Source of the DNA: Cyanophora paradoxa
Lineage: Eukaryota > Glaucocystophyceae > Cyanophorales > Cyanophoraceae
Reading direction: 5' to 3'
Length of the DNA: 64,000 bases
Assembly: GCA_004431415.1 (NCBI GenBank)
Contig: QPMI01000632.1
Location: forward strand, 1-64,000
Shown here: in pieces, positions 47,201-57,196 of the stretch
Position numbering within the stretch: position 1 is the first letter of the stretch
Layout of the letters: every line of letters begins with the position of its first letter
The notes under the pieces: model-generated
What the model was told of the DNA's origin: nothing
Seen by the model: the letters and a program-made list of their open reading frames with translations, nothing else
The model's database searches: none
Translations under genes and position numbers: made by a program

Positions 47201-48166
47201 ACCCAATCTGAACAACAAACACAACTACGTTCTTCACATCAAGAATCTGCAATACTATGTATCAAAGGGTATGATTGTGAAGAAGATCCATCGAGGGATT
47301 GAATTCAAACAATCGGCTTGGTTGAAACCTTACATTGATTTCAATACTGAGAAAGGAAGCAGGCACAAAATGATTTCGATAAGGATTTCTACAAGCTCAT
47401 GAATAATTCGGTGTATGGAAAAACCATGGAGAATGTCCGGAATCGTAGCAACATCAAACTCTGCCACAACCCAGAGAAGCAGGCGAAACTGAATGCAAAC
47501 CCTCTACTGAAAAAGGTTAAGATCATCACCGAGAACCTGACAGCAGTTGAAATGTATCGTGGAACTATTCTTCTCGATAAACCAATCTATGTTGGTCAGG
47601 CGATCCTTGATTTATCAAAACTTGTCATGTATCAGTTCCACTACGATTACATTCGCAAGAAGTATGGATCGAAAGCCAAACTCCTCATGACTGACACAGA
47701 TTCGCTGTATTACATTATTGAGACCGAGGATCTATACAAGGATATGAACTCTGACTCTCATTTGTTCGATCAATCGGAATACAGTCCTTCTCACATTTGC
47801 TACAATCCTCAAAATAAAAAGGTTCCTGGTTTATTCAAGGATGATGCCGGTGATTTGGTTGTAACTGACTTTGCAGGATACAAACCAAAGGCCTACTCTT
47901 ATTTGAAGGATTTGAATGTCAAGGCTCTTGGTTCGGAAGAAGATGTGAAAAAGGTGATTGCTAAAAGGTTGAAGGATAGTGGGAAAAGTTCAGAAGAAGA
48001 TGTAAAGAAAGATACTGTAAAGAGGTTGAAGGGAATCCAGAGATGTGTAGTTAAAAACAAATTAGAGTATAAGCATTTCTATGATACTGTCATGGGCAAG
48101 AGCAGGATCCTGTTACAGTTAGAGGAATTCGTTCAAAGAACCACGAGGTATCAACACTTGAAATGA
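44262..48166 (+). CDS. PLV protein-primed DNA polymerase B, frame broken at about 47353
   Basis: Replicates the linear genome from a protein primer. Start at ATG 44262. Order: a Lys-rich, probably coiled-coil N-terminal 130 residues; a C2H2-like finger CKCCLKGF...NHIRLSRC; Exo I VADFE (about residue 466); a Cys/His insertion CYICED...RDHDHTTGKYLGAACDKCN typical of polinton polymerases; Exo II FHNLKGYDGHY; Exo III YLETD; motif A WDANNLYGF (about 46920). The first frame then ends at 47402. Homology continues in another frame with motif B KLMNNSVYGKT (from about 47393) and motif C MTDTDSLYY (about 47690) to the stop at 48166. A missing A in the run at 47352-47354 would explain the break. All catalytic residues are visible, but the protein cannot be made in one piece as read. 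Confidence 0.93.
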
Positions 48167-48290
48167 AAAAGAGGGCATTCAATGCGCTTGATACCAAGAG
48201 GTATCTTTGCGAGGATAAGGTGAATACTCTTGCAATTGGGCATTACAGAACTCGCTAAGGTTAGGTTAAAGAAATTGATTGCTTATTGTA

Positions 48291-49373
48291 ATGGAGCAGG
48301 TATTGAGCTATACAAAATATAGACAAAAGCTAATCAATGAGGGTGTAAAGTTTGATGAGGATGAATTGAAAAAGAGATTTAAAAACAGTGAATTGAATCA
48401 GATTTTCAAGAAGCCTACCAAGCCGAAATCGTTTCTTAGAATCGTAGCCCCACCCAATTCTTTTCAGGTTGATATTATATATTTCAAGGATTATAAGACA
48501 GCAAACTATGGTGTGGATCGCATGCTAGTATTCGTAGATATTTTGAGTAGGAAGGGTTTTATATTTCCTTTCAAAATGGTCACTGGGAAGGAGAAGAACG
48601 ATGAGAAGAAGATTGAGATTCTAAACAAATTTAAAAGCCAAGCTGGAACAGTCCAAGCTCTTTCCGGAGATAAGGAGTTTTCAGGGAATATTTACAAGAA
48701 ATGGTGTGAGGATAATGGTGTGGTTTTATACACAGACATTGCCAAAGATGACCACATTACAGTTGGGGATAAACTCGGAATAGTTGATAGGTTCACAAGA
48801 ACAATCAAGCAGTATTTAAGGAAGGCTATAAAGTCAACTGGGAACTCGAAGTGGACTGAATTTTATGAAGATGTGCTGGCGACTTACAATAACAGTCCAC
48901 ACAGTTCACTGAAGAATGATTCTCCAAATGCTGTGTATGGAAATAAAGAAAAGGAAACGTATGTTTACTTTCGTGATTCACTGCATAATAAGCATGTGAG
49001 AGAGGGATTACCAAAAGTGCAAGAAGGAGATTATGTGAGGGCTGTGAATCCAAAGGGAGTTTTCGAGAAAGAGGGTGCAAGGTTCAATGAGAAAGTGTTT
49101 AAGGTGGCTGGTAAAGTTCAGAATAAATACAAACTTTTGGAGGATAATGAAGGTGAAACAGTTCGTGAAGTTCGAAGAAAATTCAAAATAAATGAGTTGC
49201 AAAAAGTAGATAAAGAGGCTGTCGTAAAGATACCAACCCAAAAGAGAGTTGAGAGGGTAAAGAAAACCACAAATGTGAATCGAGTGGTTTCCCAAAAAGA
49301 AGGAATAAAACCAAATCGTAAGAAAGTAGTTAGAAAGAGATATAATTTGAGAAGTGGATTAACTAAACGTTAA
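48291..49373 (+). CDS. PLV integrase (retroviral-like rve family)
   Basis: A 360-residue enzyme that inserts the element and makes the 6-bp target duplication. ATG 48291 is chosen over an upstream non-ATG start. Catalytic core: Asp61 in FQVDIIYF and Asp127 in LSGDKEFSG. The third acid falls in GIVDRFTRTIKQYLR, so it is Asp166 where most relatives have Glu; spacing 39 residues. The C-terminal part (GDYVRAVNP...EVRRKFKINELQKV) is the SH3/chromo-like DNA-binding fold of polinton integrases, followed by a basic tail. No zinc finger is obvious at the N-terminus. It lies 124 bases after the polymerase. Frame intact. Confidence 0.9.
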   Translation: MEQVLSYTKYRQKLINEGVKFDEDELKKRFKNSELNQIFKKPTKPKSFLRIVAPPNSFQVDIIYFKDYKTANYGVDRMLVFVDILSRKGFIFPFKMVTGKEKNDEKKIEILNKFKSQAGTVQALSGDKEFSGNIYKKWCEDNGVVLYTDIAKDDHITVGDKLGIVDRFTRTIKQYLRKAIKSTGNSKWTEFYEDVLATYNNSPHSSLKNDSPNAVYGNKEKETYVYFRDSLHNKHVREGLPKVQEGDYVRAVNPKGVFEKEGARFNEKVFKVAGKVQNKYKLLEDNEGETVREVRRKFKINELQKVDKEAVVKIPTQKRVERVKKTTNVNRVVSQKEGIKPNRKKVVRKRYNLRSGLTKR

Positions 49374-49732
49374 GCTCTAATATCAGATCCATCATCTGAT
49401 TCAATAAATCTTGTAACTGGTTTGAATCTTTGAAATACATCTTTGTGGTGAATTCCTTTTACATACCACCCTTTGTTTACAGGATCCCATCTGAGTCCCA
49501 TACACTTTGCATCGAAATTATCTTTAAATTGAACTTTGCAGTAGATCTTTTCATTTCTGTATTTAATTTCTTTTTCATTGATCGTTTGGAATTCTTTCAG
49601 TAAATCACTATTTGCATCTTCTGTATACCAAAGTTTCATTTCATAATCCCATTTTGCTCCTTTCTCTTTTGCGATTTTTCGATCATTGTAATCACAATCA
49701 AAGTAAAACTTCTTAATTGTATTTGTCTCCAT
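49370..49732 (-). CDS. PLV protein with two DUF5710 domains
   Basis: A 120-residue protein starting at ATG 49732. Two similar modules: FYFDCDYNDRKIAKEKGAKW...KLWYT (about residues 9-37) and KVQFKDNFDAKCMGLRW...KGWYV (about 66-92). Both follow the DUF5710 pattern (aromatic-rich strand, DKxxAKxxGxxWD, KxWY). The domain often sits in proteins handling nucleic acid in phages and mobile elements; its activity is not established. The gene points inward from the right TIR and overlaps the end of the integrase gene by four bases. Confidence 0.75.
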   Translation of the reverse strand: METNTIKKFYFDCDYNDRKIAKEKGAKWDYEMKLWYTEDANSDLLKEFQTINEKEIKYRNEKIYCKVQFKDNFDAKCMGLRWDPVNKGWYVKGIHHKDVFQRFKPVTRFIESDDGSDIRA

Positions 49733-49757
49733 TTTATTCAGATTATCATATTATTTT

Positions 49758-50030
49758 TATATGAAACAATCAATGAGGATATAACAATCAGATATAACTT
49801 CGATTAAATATAATTAATCGAGATTATGATATAACTTCGATAAATAAGATTTAAGATATAACTTCGATTAATTAATTTAAGATATAACTTCGATTAATTG
49901 TGATTGAGAGACTGAGAATTTGTTGAATTCTGATTGGTAAAGACTGAGAATCGAGAGGATTTTGATTGGGATTGTTTGATATATTGGGAATTAATCGATG
50001 TGGTGACAGTAGCCCCACTTTACCATTTTT
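49758..50030 (-). repeat. Right terminal inverted repeat
   Basis: A 273-bp inverted copy of the left repeat, starting TATATGAAACAATC on the inner side and ending CCATTTTT at the host border. It holds the same four ATATAACTTCGAT iterons. I found no mismatch by eye outside the terminal A-run. Confidence 0.93.
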
Positions 50031-50036
50031 GGCGGG
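50031..50036 (+). repeat. Target-site duplication, right copy (GGCGGG)
   Basis: Matches 38895-38900. It lies in the intron of kinase copy B, 10 bases before the exon that starts at 50046. Confidence 0.9.
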
Positions 50037-50045
50037 GGCGCGCAG

Positions 50046-52584
50046 ACCTGCGGACGCCGCTGAACGGGATCGCGGCCTCGCACGAGCTCATCCGCGACAC
50101 GCCCCTCTCCCCTGAGCAGCGCGAGTACGTGCAGCACATCGGGGCCGCGACCGAGCTGCTCGTCTCCCTCATGAACGACGTGCGCCGCTTCCCTCCCGGA
50201 CGAGGCGGCGGCCGGCACGCTTCCTTGCCTGACGCCGCGGGGCGGGGCGGGGGTCAGATCCTGGAGTACTCGCGGCTGGAGGAGGGCGGCGGGGCGGAGC
50301 CGCGGCCGGCCCCCTTCGACCTCGTCGAGCACATGGAGGGCCCGCCCCCGCCCCGCCCCCGCCCGTCCCCCGCCCCGCCGACGCCGCCGGCAGAGACGGC
50401 GGCGCTGCTTGCGGGCGGGGCGCGGAGCAAGGGCGTCGAGCTGCTGCTCCTCGTGCCGCCGGCCGTGCCGCGCCTCGTCGTCGGCGAGAGCGTCCGCCTC
50501 CGCCGCATCGTCATGAAATGCCCTTTACCCGAGCCCGCCCCGCCCTCCCGCCGGCCGGCTAACCCCGCCCGCCAGCTACGCGTCGAACGCGATCGAGTTC
50601 AGCGAGCGCGGCGGGCGGGTGGAGCTGCGGGTCGACCTCGCGGCCCGCGGGCCCGGCGCCTCCGCCACCCTCCGCTTCACCGTCACCGACACCGGGTGCG
50701 CGCCCCTCTGAAGCCCGCCGGTCTGCGGCGCCCTAACTCCGCCACCTGCAGCATCGGCATCGCGAAGGGTGACCCGCTCGATGCTCTCCGAGCGGCCCTC
50801 GCGGCCGCCGCTAAGACCGCCCCGCCCCGCAGAGCACCAGCACCTCCTCTTCCGCCCCTACGGCCAGGTCCGGGGCCCCGCGCCGGCCCTCCCGCCCCGC
50901 CGCGCCCGCCCGAGCGCCGCGGGTGCAGCTGGCGGCGGATGACGTCACGCGGATGTACGGGGGTACCGGCCTCGGCCTCGTGCGCCTCCCCCGCGGGCCC
51001 CGCCCGGCGCGCCTCACGCGGCGGCAGGCGATCGCGAAGCGGCTGGCGGAGAGCCTGGGCGGGGCGGTCGGCGTCGAGTCGGAGCCCGGGCGCGGCTCCC
51101 GCTTCTGGGCCACTGCCGTCCTGCAGCTGCAGGAGGTGCACGGGGAGCCTGCGCGCCTCTGCGGCGGCGGCCTCACGCGCCGCCGCGCGCAGTGCGAGCA
51201 GCCGGAGTGGCCGCGGCTGCGGGGCGCCGTGTGCACCGTCCTCGCGGCGAGCGCCGGCGTCGCCGACCTGCTCGATTTCTACGTCTCCCAGGTCCCGCCC
51301 CGCCGCCCCTCGCGTCCGCCCTCGCGATGCGACGCGCGCGGCAGTGGGGCGGGACGGCGCGGCGAGGAGCCAGCGCGGCGGGCCAGCCCAACGACGCCGG
51401 CGGCGCGGCGGTGGCGATCGGCGACGCGGCGGCGCTCGCCGCGGGGCCGCTCCCGCGGCGGCGCGCCCTCGCGCTCCTCTCCGCCAAGGTCCGCCCCCGC
51501 CCCGCCCCGCCCCGCCCGCGCCCCCGACGCCGCGCGCAGTCGGAGGAGGCCGCCGCGGCGCGCGTCGCCGCCGAGTGCATCGGGAGCCCCGTCCTCCCCT
51601 CGCAGCTCGCCCGCGCCCTCCTCCGCATGTCCGCCCCGCGCCCCCGCTCGCCCCTCCGCTCCGCCGCTGATGCTCCGCAGCCTGAACGACGCGGAGGAGG
51701 GCGACCCGCCGGGCTCGCCCGCGGGCGCGGGCGCGGGGCCGCCGGCCTCAGCGCCGGCCGCTCCGCCGCCCAGCACCGCGGCGGCGCCGAGCCCCGCGGA
51801 GGCCGCTGCAGCTGCTTCCGCCGGCACGGGCGGCGGGGCTCCTGCGGGGCGGGTGCGGGTGCTGCTGGTGGACGACGTGCGGACGAACCTGGTGCTCGCC
51901 AAGAAGATGCTCGAGCTCGGCGGCTGCGAGGTCGCCACCGCCGAGGACGGCCTCCAGTGCATCGGTCCGCCGCCCCCGGCCCCGCCCCGGCCCGCCGAGC
52001 CCGAGGCGGGCGGCGCAGAGGCGTACAGGGCCGACCCGGCGCGCGTCGACCTCATCCTCCTCGGTGCGCCCGCCGCGCCCCGGGGCCCGCCCCGCCGCTC
52101 GCCGTCCCTGAGCGCCGCCGCCCGCGCGCAGACGTGGAGATGGTCCGCCGCGTTTCTCTCAATCTCCGCCCCGTTCCGCGGGGTGACGCGGGGGCCGCAG
52201 CCGGTGTGCGACGGGCGGCGCGCCTGCTCGCAGATCCGCGCGCTGGAGGCCTCCGGGGCGGTCGCCGGGCGCGTCCCCATCGTGTACGGCCCCGCCCCGC
52301 CCGCCCGGCCGGCCGGGGCCGAGGGGGCCCGGGCCGGCAGGTACCTCTCGGCGAACGCGATGCCGGAGGACCAGGAGGAGGCGCTGCGCCTCGGCGGCGA
52401 CGCCTTCCTCTGCAAGCCCGTGCGCCCGCGCCCGGGCGGGGCCGGGCGGTGCGGCAGGGCCGGCTGACGGTGCGGGGGGCGGCGGGGCGGGCAGATCCGG
52501 CGGCAGGTCCTCATGGAGGCCGTCGCCCGCCACAGCCGCCGGGCCCCGCCCCCGCCGCCCGAGCCCGAGGCCCCTGCCCGGTGA
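50046..52584 (+). CDS. Hybrid histidine kinase copy B, 3' part (HisKA-HATPase-REC)
   Basis: Continuation of copy B after the provirus. His[10 protein letters not shown], then [20 protein letters not shown]. HATPase: TVTDTG and GGTGLGL, then [12 protein letters not shown]. Receiver: [16 protein letters not shown] at about 51857, VDLILL joined to DVEM across an intron at about 52056-52132 (phospho-acceptor Asp), [10 protein letters not shown] with the conserved Lys, and the stop at 52584. Arm similarity with copy A ends right at the stop codon, so the duplication unit is about the gene itself. Near 50560-50600 (N-box) and 50700-50760 small differences from copy A occur in introns. No in-frame stop seen in the recognised exons. 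Confidence 0.82.
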
Positions 52585-53378
52585 TCGGCCGCTGCTCATC
52601 GGGTTTCCCTGTTTTTTACCGAAATCCACGTTCCGGCCGATCGGTCGCGTTTAGTTTGATGTCTGTCGACGTCGCTGTAGATATCCATTTATGCTTTCTA
52701 TATCGTGTACGAAATCTTTCTCGCATAGGAACGTTGACTGCCTTCTTTCGCGTCGCATGTTGCGACATTTCGATCGTACATGTACAGCTCTTTTCAATCA
52801 TGCGTCATGATGATCATGAGTGCATCTTGTCAATGCCCATTCGAATTCGGGCATATAACTTAGTAATATACGATTTATGAGTGGTACAGTATATATTCTG
52901 TGCATCACCAATCGCAAGTCGTAGAAGCAGAAGCACACGCATCAGACCGGCTAGCCTGCAGCTGGCAGCCTGTAACATAGCCTGGTAGAGAAGATCATGG
53001 TCAAGACAAGAGTTAGGAAGAAGTAAGAAAGCTAAGAAGTAGGAAAGCTATCTATAGGGAACTACATTAAAAGTGGTAGGGTAGCTAGCGAAGCAGGCAG
53101 AGAAACCATATCAAATAAATAAGACTACCGGGTGCTGGTGCCGAACGTTGATCATGACGCCGACGGACTATTGCGGTGGAGGCGCGGCGGGACCAGATAC
53201 CGATGGCCATGGGGCCCGTTGTGCGGCGCCGGAGGGCCGGGGGAAAGGCCGGCCACTGCCGCCATGCATATGCCCCGAGGGGCCCGGCCCAGCCCCGGGC
53301 CCGGGGGGCCCTCCCGGACCCACGCTCGTAACCAAGCCCCAGGGCGAGCTCGAGGGCGCCCGCAGCCGGGCGGGGCGG
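52585..53378. other. Intergenic region between kinase copy B and YbaK-like gene
   Basis: Lies between two convergent genes. The left 500 bases are AT-richer and unrelated to the flank of copy A. Bases 53150-53378 are GC-rich 3' flank of the YbaK-like gene. No gene seen. Confidence 0.5.
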
Positions 53379-54544
53379 CTAGTAGATGACGGGGGCGACG
53401 AAGGCGCCGAGCCGGGAGACGAGCTCCTCGACGCGGAGCTCGACCTTCACATACGGGTCCCCGCCCCCGAGCCAGATCGCACCCCCCTCCACCCCCGCCG
53501 CCGCCTCCGACAGGATGATCGGCACCTGCCGCCCCGCCGCCGCTCAGGTGAGCGGCCGGGGGGGGGGGGTAGAGGGAGGCCACCTTCGTGCGCATGCCGA
53601 CGGGGCAGACGCCGTTAAACGCGAAGCCCGTCAGCTCGAACGCGACCTGTACCCCGACCTCGATCCCGTGAGGGGCGGCGGGGGGTGCGGCGGCGGGGCG
53701 GGGCCGGCGCTGGCCTCGGGCGGTGCGAACTGGAAGTTGTAGTACTGCCTGGCGACCTTGCCCTCCTTCAGCGCCCGCACGGCCTTCATCAGCCGCTCCG
53801 GATGCATCCGAGTCGAGTACTGGCCGGGCGCGCGACTCAGCGGCGGCCCGAGAGGGGCGCGCGCACACGCGCGGGACGCGCGCGCGGACTTGGATGATTA
53901 CTGCGTAGAAGCGCGAGTTGCGCGGGTCGCTGCAGTCGTTGTTCGTGCACCGCGTGTTCTCCATGACGAGCGTCTGATCACGAGGGCCCTCTGAGCGGAG
54001 GGGCGCGCGGATGGCTCGTGGAGGGCAGAGGCCGCGCGGACCTTGCAGAGATGATGCGGGGAACGGGCCCGCAAGAAGCCGGCGCGCACTGCCGAACGGG
54101 TCTTCTTAAAGATTGCGCACGCGGCTGGGCGCGCAGTTGCAAGCGTCAGCGCGCACCGTCGAGCGGCCAGCTGTAGTAGTCCTCCGGTGTGGTGGCCCAG
54201 CGCGCCCTGTCCGTATCCGCGAGGGGGAGCGTGGGGTCAGCGGGAACGCCTGTACATTTGTCGAATGCGCGCCCCCGTCCGCACCGCATGCCGAGCGCCC
54301 GGCACGCCTCGCCGACGGATGCAGCGGATGCGGGGGCTTCGTCGCTTGCCTCGACGCCGCCATCGCGCTCTGCCGCGCTGCAGCCCGTCTCGGGCGCCAG
54401 GCCGGCCTCGAGCCGCGCGACCCTCGCCCGGAGCGCCGCGATGCCCGCGAGGAGCTCGGCGAGCGCATGGTCCGCCGGCGCCGCCGTCGACTCGCTGGGC
54501 TCTATCAGCTCAGGCGCCGGCTCGGCCACCTCATCATCAGCCAT
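53379..54544 (-). CDS. YbaK/ProX-type aminoacyl-tRNA deacylase-like protein
   Basis: Members of this fold clear mischarged tRNA in trans; some have other roles, so the exact substrate is unknown. Exon 1 starts at ATG 54544 (MADDEVAEPAPELIEPSEST) with an acidic, probably coiled-coil leader (LLAGIAALRARVARLEAGL) and ends PEDYYSWPLD, a hallmark of the eukaryotic subfamily. Two short exons follow. Then MENTRCTNNDCSDPRNSRFY, YSTRMHPERLMKAV, QYYNFQFAPPE, AFELTGFAFNGVCPVGMRTK, VPIILSEAA and WLGGGDPYVKVELRVEELVS appear in the order of the family, with the stop at 53379. The TGF..NGV.P.GM signature and the LGGG strand are intact. Introns GT-AG in the ones I placed. Divergent from the ankyrin gene 320 bases away. 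Confidence 0.87.
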
Positions 54545-54863
54545 GTTTGCGGCTCCGGCAGGCGAAAAGCTGCGAATTCAGCCGCTGAGGCAGGTGGAAA
54601 GCGAGACGACCACGCAAGGGGGTACAGTTGGTACACTTCGCGCTCGCTGTACCTTCGTCGCTCGGCCGGAGCTGCCGTCGCTGGTGTGTCGCGTGTAGGA
54701 TCCCAGCAAACAGGGTGCGTTGTTTGTGCACGTTGGACGATCATGGGCAGAACGCGGCGGACCTTTCGCCGCTGCGATGCGTCCTTTAGGCCACGAGCTC
54801 TTTTCCTCGACTAGAAGACAAAAATCTGACGCCCTGCGCCTCGCGGCCAGTCGGCACGCAGAC
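54545..54863. promoter_or_regulatory. Shared 5' region of YbaK-like and ankyrin genes
   Basis: A 319-base divergent spacer. GGGGGTACAGTTGGTACACTTC occurs near 54618-54640; no TATA box is clear. Probably holds both promoters. Inference from gene orientation. Confidence 0.4.
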
Positions 54864-57196
54864 ATGTCGACGGCGCGCGGGGGGTGTGGCTGGGTCAACG
54901 AATGCGCGAAGGTACTTTCCAAACCACGATTCCCACCGTTCGACGGCTCACGGAATCGCCGCTAGTACAAACTCGAGCACGAGGCTAGTGGCTCAGAGCC
55001 GCCCTTTCCGCCGTTCCTGCTCGGCTGCTTCCCCGGTGCGGTCCTGCCCCGCATCTTCCCCATCCTGAACTGGATCTGACGGCCTCGCACCTCGCAGCGT
55101 GCCTTATCAGCGAGAAGATCCGCGATGACATGGGTCCGCCGCGCCCGCCGCGGCGACGCGGGCTGCTTCTGAACTCGCCGCCCCGCAGCCAAGGCGCGCA
55201 CGGGCGGCATCGGGAACACGGACCGCCTGGACAAGAAGCGAGGCAGCTTCGGCGGCGATTCCTCCCTGGATGTGCGCCTTCGCCCAGCGTGGAGCCCGGC
55301 GCCGGCCGCCGGCCGCCTCTCTCACGCTGCTGCGCCCGCAGCTGAGGCCGCTGAACAAGTCTCCCGGGTTCCAGCCGCTGCCGGATAGCCAGCCGTCGTC
55401 GGCGCGGTCCGAGAGCGGCGCGCTCGCGGGACCCTCCCTGACCTCCTCCGGCCGCTCGGCGACCCCGCCCTCCCACTCGGTCCCGCCCCCGCCCGGCTTC
55501 CCCGGCGCGCACGCCCCGGCGCAGCAGACGGCGCCCGTGGGCCCCGTGCCGCCGATGTTCTCGACGCCGGAGCCGACGCCGCGGGACCCGAAGAGCATGG
55601 CGCCGGCCGTGCGCGAGTGCGTGGCCGCCATCTCCGCCATGAACCAGGCCGAGGTCGTCTTCAACATCCACCGCATGACCGGTGCCGCGCCCCGCCGCGC
55701 CCCGCGGCGCCCCGCGCTGAGGGCGCGGCGCGGCAGACGTGCGCGGGGACGTGGACTCGGCGGCCAACACGCTGCTGCACCTCTGCGCGGCGCGCGGCAT
55801 GACCGACGCGGCGAAGCTGCTCGTGACCAAGGGCGAGAACCCGAACGTGCGGAACAACAGCGGGCAGACGCCGCTGCACCTGGCGGCGCGCGCGGGGCAC
55901 GAGGCGACGGTGGCGGCGCTGCTCGAGCTGCGCGGCGACCCCAACGCGGCGACGACGAAGCTCGCGACGCCGCTGCACTTCGCGGCGGTCTGCGGGCACG
56001 AGCGGGTGGCCCAGGTCCTCCTGCGCGCCGGAGCCAACGCCAACGCCCGCGGGCCCGCCGGCTTCACCCCGCTCCACACCGTGCGCCCGCACGCCCGCTC
56101 GAGGTCCCACCGATCCCGCCCCGCCGCCGGCCGACCCCGCGCCCCGTCCCCCTTCGCAGGCCGCGCAGGAGGGGAAGACGGCGGTGGCGGTCGTGCTGCT
56201 GGACGCGGGGGCGAACCGGAACGCGCGGACGGACGAGCAGTGCACGCCGCTCTTCATCGCCGCCGCGCGCGGGCACGACGCGGCCGTCCGCGTGCTGCTC
56301 CAGGCCAAGGCCGACAAGGAGGCGAAGACGGCGGACGGGACGACGCCGCTGCTCATCGCGTGCGCCAACGGGCACGCCGCCGTCGTCGCCACGCTCCTCG
56401 GCGCCGGCTGCGACCGCGCCAAGATGCGCAAGGACCACCACTCCCGTAACCTCCCCCGCCCCTCCTCCGCCCCGCCCCGCCCGCTCACGCCCGCGCAGCG
56501 CTGACGATCGCGGCGAACCGGGGCCACCTGGACGTCGTGCGCACGCTCATGACCGTCGGCTCCATGGAGTCCAAGTGGAAGCGCAACGAGGCGCGCCCTC
56601 CCGCCCGCCCGCCCGCCCTCCTCTTTCCCTCCGCTCCGCTGCTGCGCCCTCTTGACGCCGCCCCCCCGCCCCGCTTCGCGCAGGGCGGCGCGGCGGCGAT
56701 CTCGGCGGCCGACTCGAATCAGGGGAACGCCATCCGGCTGCTCTCGCAGCTCGGCGCCGACCTCTCCGCCGTCGACCAGGTGCCCCGCCCCCCGCCCCCT
56801 CCTCCTCCTCTTCCCCTAGGAGAAACGGGCTACTACCCTCTCTCTAGGCGCCCCAGAGATCCGCGCGCGCCCGCCCCCGCCCCCGGCTCACCGTCGGCTC
56901 AGCACGGGATGACGGCGCTGCACCTGGCGGCGGAGCACGGGCACCTGGAGGCGGCGCAGGCCCTCGTCGACTGCGGAGCCTCCCGCGTCGCCGTCGACAA
57001 GCTCCGCCGCACGTGCGCCCGTTTGCGGGGTACAGGCAGAGATAGGAATTCGATCTGCCGTCCGGCGCCCCTCTCTCTCTCTCTCTCTGCTGCTGACTTT
57101 CCTTCCCTCTCCGCGCGCAGGCCCCTCATGGTGGCCCAGCAGCACAACAAGGAGCACCTCGTACCCTTCCTCTCCTCCAACTCCGCCGTCCTGTAG
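54864..57196 (+). CDS. Ankyrin-repeat protein
   Basis: Protein-binding scaffold. ATG 54864 starts MSTARGGCGWVNECAK; after a GTACTT intron come YKLEHEASGSEPPFPPFLL, ACLISEKIRDDM, AKARTGGIGNTDRLDKKRG and a Ser/Pro-rich stretch. About eight ankyrin units follow from 55740 on: NTLLHLCAARGMTDAAKLL, QTPLHLAARAGHEATVAALL, ATPLHFAAVCGHERVAQVLL, TPLHTAAQEGKTAVAVVLL, CTPLFIAAARGHDAAVRVLL, TTPLLIACANGHAAVVATLL, LTIAANRGHLDVVRTLM, and MTALHLAAEHGHLEAAQALV. The end is LMVAQQHNKEHLVPFL, stop at 57196. Introns fall between or inside repeats. No catalytic domain is seen; partner unknown. Confidence 0.9.

Larger units (their letters stand above)
38901..50030 (+). mobile_element. Integrated polinton-like virus (PLV), 11.13 kb
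   Basis: An AT-rich block with sharp edges inside very GC-rich host DNA. It has 273-274 bp terminal inverted repeats, a 6-bp target duplication and the polinton/PLV core: rve-type integrase, protein-primed family B DNA polymerase, HerA/FtsK-like packaging ATPase, double jelly-roll major capsid and a minor capsid/penton candidate. Order: TIR, orf102 (+), ATPase (-), MCP (-), penton (+), orf249 (+), orf85 (+), PolB (+), integrase (+), DUF5710 protein (-), TIR. No adenain-type protease is recognisable, which suits PLVs better than animal-type Mavericks. MCP and PolB each carry a frame break. It sits in an intron of kinase copy B. Confidence 0.95.

Noticed and set aside
38901-50030. LTR retrotransposon or retrovirus because of the rve integrase
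   Set aside because: Ends are inverted, not direct, repeats; there is no reverse transcriptase; pPolB and capsid genes are present.
38901-50030. Virophage in the strict sense
   Set aside because: pPolB, TIR and gene set suit a PLV; without a capsid phylogeny I cannot place it among virophages, and no cysteine protease is visible.
30510-52584. Calling kinase copy B a plain pseudogene
   Set aside because: Recognised exons are open and the only clear lesion is an intronic insertion; RNA data would be needed.
15653-52584. Bacterial contamination as the source of the kinase genes
   Set aside because: The genes are split by many short host-type introns and lie among clear eukaryotic genes.
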